A stretch of DNA of 10,107 nt, from assembly GCA_031258665.1 (NCBI GenBank), contig JAIRML010000233.1, positions 1 to 10,107 of the forward strand, read 5' to 3'. The notes under the pieces were generated by a model, which worked only from the letters and a program-made list of their open reading frames with translations, did no database searches and was not told the origin of the DNA. Origin of the DNA: Oscillospiraceae bacterium (GTDB lineage: Bacteria; Bacillota; Clostridia; Oscillospirales; UBA929). Position numbers and translations under genes: made by a program. This document shows, in pieces, positions 6,481 to 10,107 of this stretch; the stretch's first letter is position 1; each line of letters starts with the position of its first letter.

Positions 6481-7848
6481 TCATTTCCCCACGCAGAAGC
6501 GCTCAAATACGCGGTGTATGATGTCCTCCGAGATGCGCCGGCCGGTGATCTCGCCCAGCGCGTCCAGCCCCGCCTCCAGTTCCGTGAGCACAATGTCGGG
6601 GGTGACGCCGCCCGCCAGGGCGTCGGCGGCCGAGGCCAGGGCGTCGGCGGCGCGGGCCACCGCCTCGGCGTGGCGCGCGTTGGTCAGCAGGCCGCCGTCG
6701 CAGGGCGGCGCGCCGGCGTCAAAGAGGCGCCGGACCAGGGAATCGAGCTGCGTGAGCCCGTCGCCGCTGACGGCGCAGACCCGGCAGATGTGCAGGAAGG
6801 CCGCCTCCAACACATCCATCTCAATGCGCTCCGGCAGGTCGGATTTATTGACCACGACAATGGCGGGCAGGCCCCGCGCCTGGTCCATCACGGCCCGGTC
6901 CTCGTCTGTGATGGGCAGAGACCCGTCCAGCACCAAAAAGAGAAGCTGCGCGGACTGCGCCGCCAAGCGAGCGCGGGCCACGCCCAGGCGTTCGATCTCG
7001 TCGCTCGCCTCACGCAGCCCCGCCGTGTCGGAGACGCGCAGCCACAGGCCGCCCAGGTGCACGGATTCTTCCAGTGTGTCCCGTGTTGTGCCGGGTCGAT
7101 CGGTCACAATGGCCCGGTCAAACCCCAGCAGGGCGTTGAGCAGGGAGGATTTGCCCACATTGGGCCGGCCGATGATCGCGCACCGCACCCCCTCCCGCAG
7201 GATGCGTCCGCGTTCGTAGGTGTCCGCCAGGGCCGTCAGCCGGCCCGCCGCCGCCCGCAAGGAGGCCGCGGCCTCCGCCAGGGGCAGGGGGGGGACATCC
7301 TCGTCCGGAAAGTCGACCTCGGCGCGAAACTGTGCGCAGAGATGGGTCGCCAGCGCGTAGACTGCCTCGATCTCGCGGCTGATCGCGCCGCCGATCTGCC
7401 CCGCGGCGTTGCGCGCGGCGTCGGCGGTCTGGGCGGTGATCAGGTCGATGACCGCCTCCGCCTGCGCCAGGTCCATGCGGCCGCGCAAAAAGGCGCGTTT
7501 GGTGAACTCACCAGGCCGGGCCGGGCGGACGCCCAATTCATAAAGCGTCCGCAACGCCTCCCGCAGCACGGGCAGGGCACCGTGGCAGTGGAGTTCCACC
7601 ATGTCCTCCCCCGTGTAGCTCTCCGGGGCGCGGAACACGACCGCCAAGATGCGGTCCAGCACGCGGCCGGACAGGTCGCACAGCGCGCCGCCGGTCATGT
7701 GGCGTGCCGGGGCGTCGGTGAGCGCGCGGCCATTGTCGGCGCGAAAGAGTCGGCCGGCGGCGGCCACGGCGCCGGCGCCGCTGAGGCGGACGATGCCAAT
7801 GGCGCCGGTGGCCGGCCCTGTGGAGATGGCGGCGATGGTGTCGTACAT
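6481..7848 (-). CDS. mnmE: tRNA uridine-34 5-carboxymethylaminomethyl modification GTPase MnmE
   Basis: With MnmG it installs the (carboxymethyl)aminomethyl group on wobble U34 of several tRNAs. The protein has 455 aa, full length. The N-terminal tetrahydrofolate-binding domain (1-118) starts MYDTIAAISTGPATGAIGIV and contains ESYTGEDMVELHCHG. The helical domain follows (GEFTKRAFLRGRMDLAQAEA). The inserted G domain has G1 GRPNVGKS (227-234), G2 TDRPGTTRD (249-257), G3 DTAG (274-277) and G4 NKSD (334-337). The C-terminus is FCVGK, with the conserved Cys452 of the family's FCxGK ending. The ATG start follows GAGGAGG (7857-7863). In many Firmicutes mnmE sits beside mnmG in the rnpA-yidC cluster near oriC. 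Here neither is adjacent; its divergent neighbour is queH, another wobble-base modification gene. Confidence 0.97.
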   Translation of the reverse strand: MYDTIAAISTGPATGAIGIVRLSGAGAVAAAGRLFRADNGRALTDAPARHMTGGALCDLSGRVLDRILAVVFRAPESYTGEDMVELHCHGALPVLREALRTLYELGVRPARPGEFTKRAFLRGRMDLAQAEAVIDLITAQTADAARNAAGQIGGAISREIEAVYALATHLCAQFRAEVDFPDEDVPPLPLAEAAASLRAAAGRLTALADTYERGRILREGVRCAIIGRPNVGKSSLLNALLGFDRAIVTDRPGTTRDTLEESVHLGGLWLRVSDTAGLREASDEIERLGVARARLAAQSAQLLFLVLDGSLPITDEDRAVMDQARGLPAIVVVNKSDLPERIEMDVLEAAFLHICRVCAVSGDGLTQLDSLVRRLFDAGAPPCDGGLLTNARHAEAVARAADALASAADALAGGVTPDIVLTELEAGLDALGEITGRRISEDIIHRVFERFCVGK

Positions 7849-7916
7849 GCGCGTGCCTCCTCATGGCGATCTCCGAAAACCCGCCCCAAACCGGGCCCGC
7901 CTCGGCGGATAGTAAC

Positions 7917-7939
7917 TTATTGCCGCTTCGCGGCAATAA
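7917..7939 (+). repeat. Solo B hairpin upstream of queH
   Basis: Arms TTATTGCCGC (7917-7926) and GCGGCAATAA (7930-7939), loop TTC; a perfect 10-bp stem identical to B1. It is flanked by GTAAC on the left and AAAAACAAGA on the right, the same flanks as in full units, but the A hairpin is missing. It lies in the 130-bp gap between divergent mnmE and queH, about 25 nt before the queH ribosome site. Confidence 0.88.
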
Positions 7940-7978
7940 AAAACAAGATTACATTTTGTACACCGGAGGTGGCGGTTT

Positions 7979-8515
7979 GTGACACTGCTGCATGCCTGCT
8001 GCGCGCCGTGTTCCGTCCAATGTGTGGCCTCGCTGCGAGGGGAGGGGATTGAGCCGACGCTGTTCTGGTACAACCCGAACATCCATCCGGTCACGGAGTA
8101 CCGGAGCCGGCGGGATGCCTTGATCGACTACGCGGGCCGGGTCGGGGCCGCGCTCGTGCAGCGGGATGAGTACGGGTTGCGGGCTTTTTTGGCGGCGGTG
8201 GGCCCCGAGGGGGCGGACCGGTGCGCCCACTGTTACCGTGTGCGGATCGAAGAGACCGCGCGCCGCGCCGCGGCGCGCGGATACGAAAACTTCTCTACCA
8301 CCTTGCTCATCAGCCCCTATCAAGACCACGAAGCGCTGCGCGCCGCGGCCGAGACGGCGGCGGCCTGTCACGGGGTGGCCTTCCTCTACCGGGACTTCCG
8401 CCCGCTCTTTCGCGCCGGTCAGCGGACCGCCAGAGAGTGGGGACTCTACCGACAAAAATACTGCGGCTGTATCTTCAGTGAGGAGGACCGGTATCTTCCG
8501 GCAGCGAAACACTGA
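7979..8515 (+). CDS. queH: Epoxyqueuosine reductase QueH
   Basis: Last step of queuosine synthesis: reduces epoxyqueuosine to queuosine at position 34 of tRNAs for Asp, Asn, His and Tyr. It is the cobalamin-independent alternative to QueG. The 178-aa protein carries the cysteine motifs of the family (formerly DUF208): HACCAPC (C7, C8), RCAHCYRVR (C82, C85) and YRQKYCGCIFS (C162, C164), expected to hold the metal centres. Other family segments are FWYNPNIHPVTEYRSR (29-44) and FSTTLLISPYQD (105-116). The start is GTG 7979 with GGAGG (7965-7969) 9 nt upstream; no ATG is available near the N-terminal HACC motif. Other queuosine genes are not in the window. It is divergent from mnmE. Confidence 0.95.
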   Translation: MTLLHACCAPCSVQCVASLRGEGIEPTLFWYNPNIHPVTEYRSRRDALIDYAGRVGAALVQRDEYGLRAFLAAVGPEGADRCAHCYRVRIEETARRAAARGYENFSTTLLISPYQDHEALRAAAETAAACHGVAFLYRDFRPLFRAGQRTAREWGLYRQKYCGCIFSEEDRYLPAAKH

Positions 8516-8527
8516 CGCGCCGCCGCG

Positions 8528-8588
8528 CTCGCGCGAAAGCGAGGCCGTCGCCCACGAGAAGATGGGAAGGGCCGCCCCGCGGCGGCCC
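8528..8588 (+). other. GC-rich hairpins downstream of queH
   Basis: CTCGC (8528-8532) pairs with GCGAG (8539-8543). GGGCCGCC (8569-8576) pairs with GGCGGCCC (8581-8588) around CCGC. The second may end queH transcription but has no U-tract. The gap between queH and the convergent GGDEF gene (8516-8698) holds only these and the next repeat. Confidence 0.4.
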
Positions 8589-8598
8589 GGATCATAGC

Positions 8599-8692
8599 TT
8601 ATTGCCGCGAAGCGGCAATAGCTACCAACGTGGGCTGCCTCTGCAGCCAACACCCCAAAATTCTCGTTTTCTATTGCCGTTTCACGGCAATA
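8599..8692 (-). repeat. Composite repeat B3-A3-B4 between convergent queH and GGDEF gene
   Basis: B3 has arms TTATTGCCGC (8599-8608) and GCGGCAATAG (8612-8621), loop GAA, outer pair T-G. A3 has arms GTGGGCTGC (8630-8638) and GCAGCCAAC (8643-8651), with one broken pair. B4 has arms TATTGCCGT (8672-8680) and ACGGCAATA (8684-8692), loop TTC; its innermost C-G pair has become T-A with both partners changed. The A3-B4 linker matches the hisS-leader linkers. Read on the minus strand the order is B4-A3-B3, beginning 6 nt after the GGDEF stop codon. Confidence 0.88.
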
Positions 8693-8698
8693 AGGTAC

Positions 8699-9931
8699 TT
8701 AAAGAGAACGCTTATGAGGTTTTTTTTTGTGTGCGCGTTTGTATATGTACATGGACTCGTCAGCCATGCTCAAAAGCTCACCGGCGGGCAGTGCGTTGTC
8801 GGCGCGGACTTCGACCATGCCGTAGCTGATGTTGCTGGAGTAGAGCTTCGGCTGATCGGACTTTCTCAGGTGAACGCGCAACGTCTCCATGAGGTGAGAC
8901 GCCTCGGCGACGGTACAATGGGGGATCAGCAACATGAATTCGTCGCCGCCCAAGCGGCAGGAAACAGCGTCTTTAAAAAAGTACTGCAGCAGATTGGCCG
9001 CTTTTTTAATGTAGATATCGCCCTCGGTGTGGCCGAAGTTGTCGTTGACATATTTTAGGTTGTCCAGGTCTGCAAAGCAGAGGATAAATTCCCGGTTTTC
9101 TCCCAACCATTGGTGAAAAAGCTGCATGCCGTAGTATCGGTTATGAAGCAGAGTCAAGTTGTCGTAATAAGCATGGCTTTCCAGCTTCTTAAACAGTTGA
9201 ATGTCGGTGCTGATGTCGTTGAGAAGAAAAGCGGTGGCGTTTTGCCCGCTCCAATGCAAAGAATAGGAGTCGACAGAAAAATACCGGGGCGCGCCTTCCA
9301 GCGTGATCTCCAGATCATACCCGGGGGTGCTGTCATTGTCGTTCTTGGCGAGTGTCGGCAGTTGGGAGATCAGTGCCGGCTGCGCCTGCAGAAGGTCTTT
9401 CGCGGAATCGTTTTTAAACAAGATACCGCCGCCCTCGTCACTGATCACGATGATCATCTGCGGCGCGCTTGACGTGATGCTGGTGAGCAGAGCATTGCTC
9501 TGTTCAAGGGCCTGCGTCTTGTCCCGGTTCAACTCCATTTCCCGCTCGATGGAGCGGGCGCGCGTGTCGAGCTGTTTTACCATCGTATTGAAGGCCTCGG
9601 CAAATTCGCCCATGAAATCGACACGCTGCTGATAATCTCCCTTGGCCACCTGCTGGGACTGCCATGTGAGGTGGAGCAGGCTTCCATGCAAAGCTTTCAA
9701 AGGGGCGGCCAGCATGTTGTCGGGAGGAGGAACCGGGGTGTGCAATTCCCCGCGGGACAACGCCAGCGCGAAACGGCGCTGCTCTTCGAGGCAATTGGCA
9801 AAATAAATAAGCCCCTCGCCCAGCGTGCGGAATTCTTCATCCAGCCGGCTCACGTCCAGAGAGGCGCCAGATGGGTTATAGATGATATTTCTCAGGAAAC
9901 CGAACAGAAGATCCGCAGTTTGATTTGACAC
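8699..9931 (-). CDS. Soluble HAMP-like/PAS/GGDEF protein, probable diguanylate cyclase
   Basis: Predicted to make c-di-GMP from two GTP; 410 aa. Domains: a helical N-terminus (1-75), a HAMP-like segment without membrane anchors (about 76-122, QVAKGDYQQRVDFMGEFAEAFNTM), a coiled coil (about 120-148), a PAS-like domain (about 150-245) and GGDEF (about 250-400). The signature R-L-GGDEF is intact (GGDEF 328-332), metal-binding D288 is in CFADLDNLKYVND, and DNLTLLHNR replaces the usual DxLTGLxNR. The position of the allosteric RxxD I-site reads FKDA, so product feedback is probably lacking. No transmembrane segment is visible, so it is likely cytoplasmic. The start is GTG 9929-9931 after GAGGGG; an ATG two bases upstream is out of frame. 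It follows a V4R-like gene by 55 bp, probably as an operon. Confidence 0.9.
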   Translation of the reverse strand: MSNQTADLLFGFLRNIIYNPSGASLDVSRLDEEFRTLGEGLIYFANCLEEQRRFALALSRGELHTPVPPPDNMLAAPLKALHGSLLHLTWQSQQVAKGDYQQRVDFMGEFAEAFNTMVKQLDTRARSIEREMELNRDKTQALEQSNALLTSITSSAPQMIIVISDEGGGILFKNDSAKDLLQAQPALISQLPTLAKNDNDSTPGYDLEITLEGAPRYFSVDSYSLHWSGQNATAFLLNDISTDIQLFKKLESHAYYDNLTLLHNRYYGMQLFHQWLGENREFILCFADLDNLKYVNDNFGHTEGDIYIKKAANLLQYFFKDAVSCRLGGDEFMLLIPHCTVAEASHLMETLRVHLRKSDQPKLYSSNISYGMVEVRADNALPAGELLSMADESMYIYKRAHKKKPHKRSL

Positions 9932-9986
9932 ATGTTTCCCCTCTATTCGTGATCCGCGCCGGGCACAGCGCCGTGAGAGACGCCCT

Positions 9987-10107
9987 TTATACAGGCGGTT
10001 TCGTCACCACGGCCTCGAACCGGCAGACCCGATCTCCGCTGGCCCAGCAATCCACTTCCCGAACATCGTATTTTTGTCCGGTGTATATCTCCAGTATGCC
10101 GGACAGG
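9987..10107 (-). CDS. C-terminal end of a V4R (4-vinyl reductase-like) domain protein, partial
   Basis: The last 39 codons before a TAA stop at 9987-9989, open to the right edge. They read LSGILEIYTGQKYDVREVDC then WASGDRVCRFEAVVTKPPV. The spacing C-x(3)-GD-x(2)-CRF is typical of V4R domains, a small ligand-binding fold (known in XylR/DmpR-type sensors and 4-vinyl reductases). It lies 55 bp upstream of the GGDEF gene in the same direction, suggesting a sensor and cyclase pair. The rest of the gene, including any kinase, receptor or cyclase part, is outside the window. Confidence 0.65.
   Translation of the reverse strand, partial: LSGILEIYTGQKYDVREVDCWASGDRVCRFEAVVTKPPV

Noticed and set aside
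6358..8052. Long 564-codon open frame on the plus strand opposite mnmE
   Set aside because: It is antisense to a gene with every MnmE motif and is explained by GC-rich codon bias; its translation shows no recognisable domain.

Overview
The window looks like chromosomal DNA from a high-GC member of the class Clostridia, probably Oscillospirales/Oscillospiraceae-like and possibly uncultured. This rests on the GC-rich coding sequence, Gram-positive style Shine-Dalgarno sites, an S-layer-homology (SLH) surface protein, a clostridial-type HisRS with two extra CxxC pairs, and the protein flavours throughout. No phage, plasmid, insertion sequence, CRISPR or rRNA/tRNA genes are visible. Species assignment is inference.

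Layout from left to right. (1) 1-715, minus strand: the N-terminal half of hisS, running off the left edge. (2) 716-1132: a divergent control region with a strong leftward promoter for hisS, a tandem pair of two-hairpin repeats lying in the hisS leader, and a rightward promoter for the next operon. (3) 1133-4866, plus strand: an OmpR/PhoB-type response regulator, a sensor histidine kinase overlapping it by ATGA but carrying a frameshift near 2945, then a membrane-anchored HtrA/DegP-like protease with a PDZ domain. A two-component system next to HtrA recalls CssRS/HtrA and CiaRH/HtrA and suggests an envelope or secretion-stress response (inference). (4) 4911-6245, minus strand: a secreted SLH protein, convergent with htrA, with its own near-consensus promoter and a structured leader of about 157 nt. 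(5) 6481-7848, minus strand: mnmE, and divergent from it (6) 7979-8515, plus strand: queH. Both act on the tRNA wobble position (U34 and queuosine-34). (7) 8699-9931, minus strand: a soluble HAMP-like/PAS/GGDEF protein, preceded by (8) the last 39 codons of a gene ending in a V4R-like domain, probably its operon partner.

The most notable non-gene signal is a dispersed repeat family made of two kinds of hairpin: A, arms GTGGGYTGC and GCARCCCAC, and B, arms TTATKGCCGC and GCGGCMATAA. They are joined by a conserved A/T-rich linker of 18-19 nt. Ten hairpins (four A, six B) occur in four intergenic regions. Copies differ at stem positions by compensatory base-pair swaps (T-A to C-G, T-A to G-C, C-G to T-A), so the stems appear to be maintained. 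In three places the unit lies just upstream of the ribosome-binding site of hisS, htrA or queH, in the same orientation relative to the gene. In the fourth it fills the gap between convergent genes. I see no other candidate for a new system; the genes themselves belong to recognisable families.
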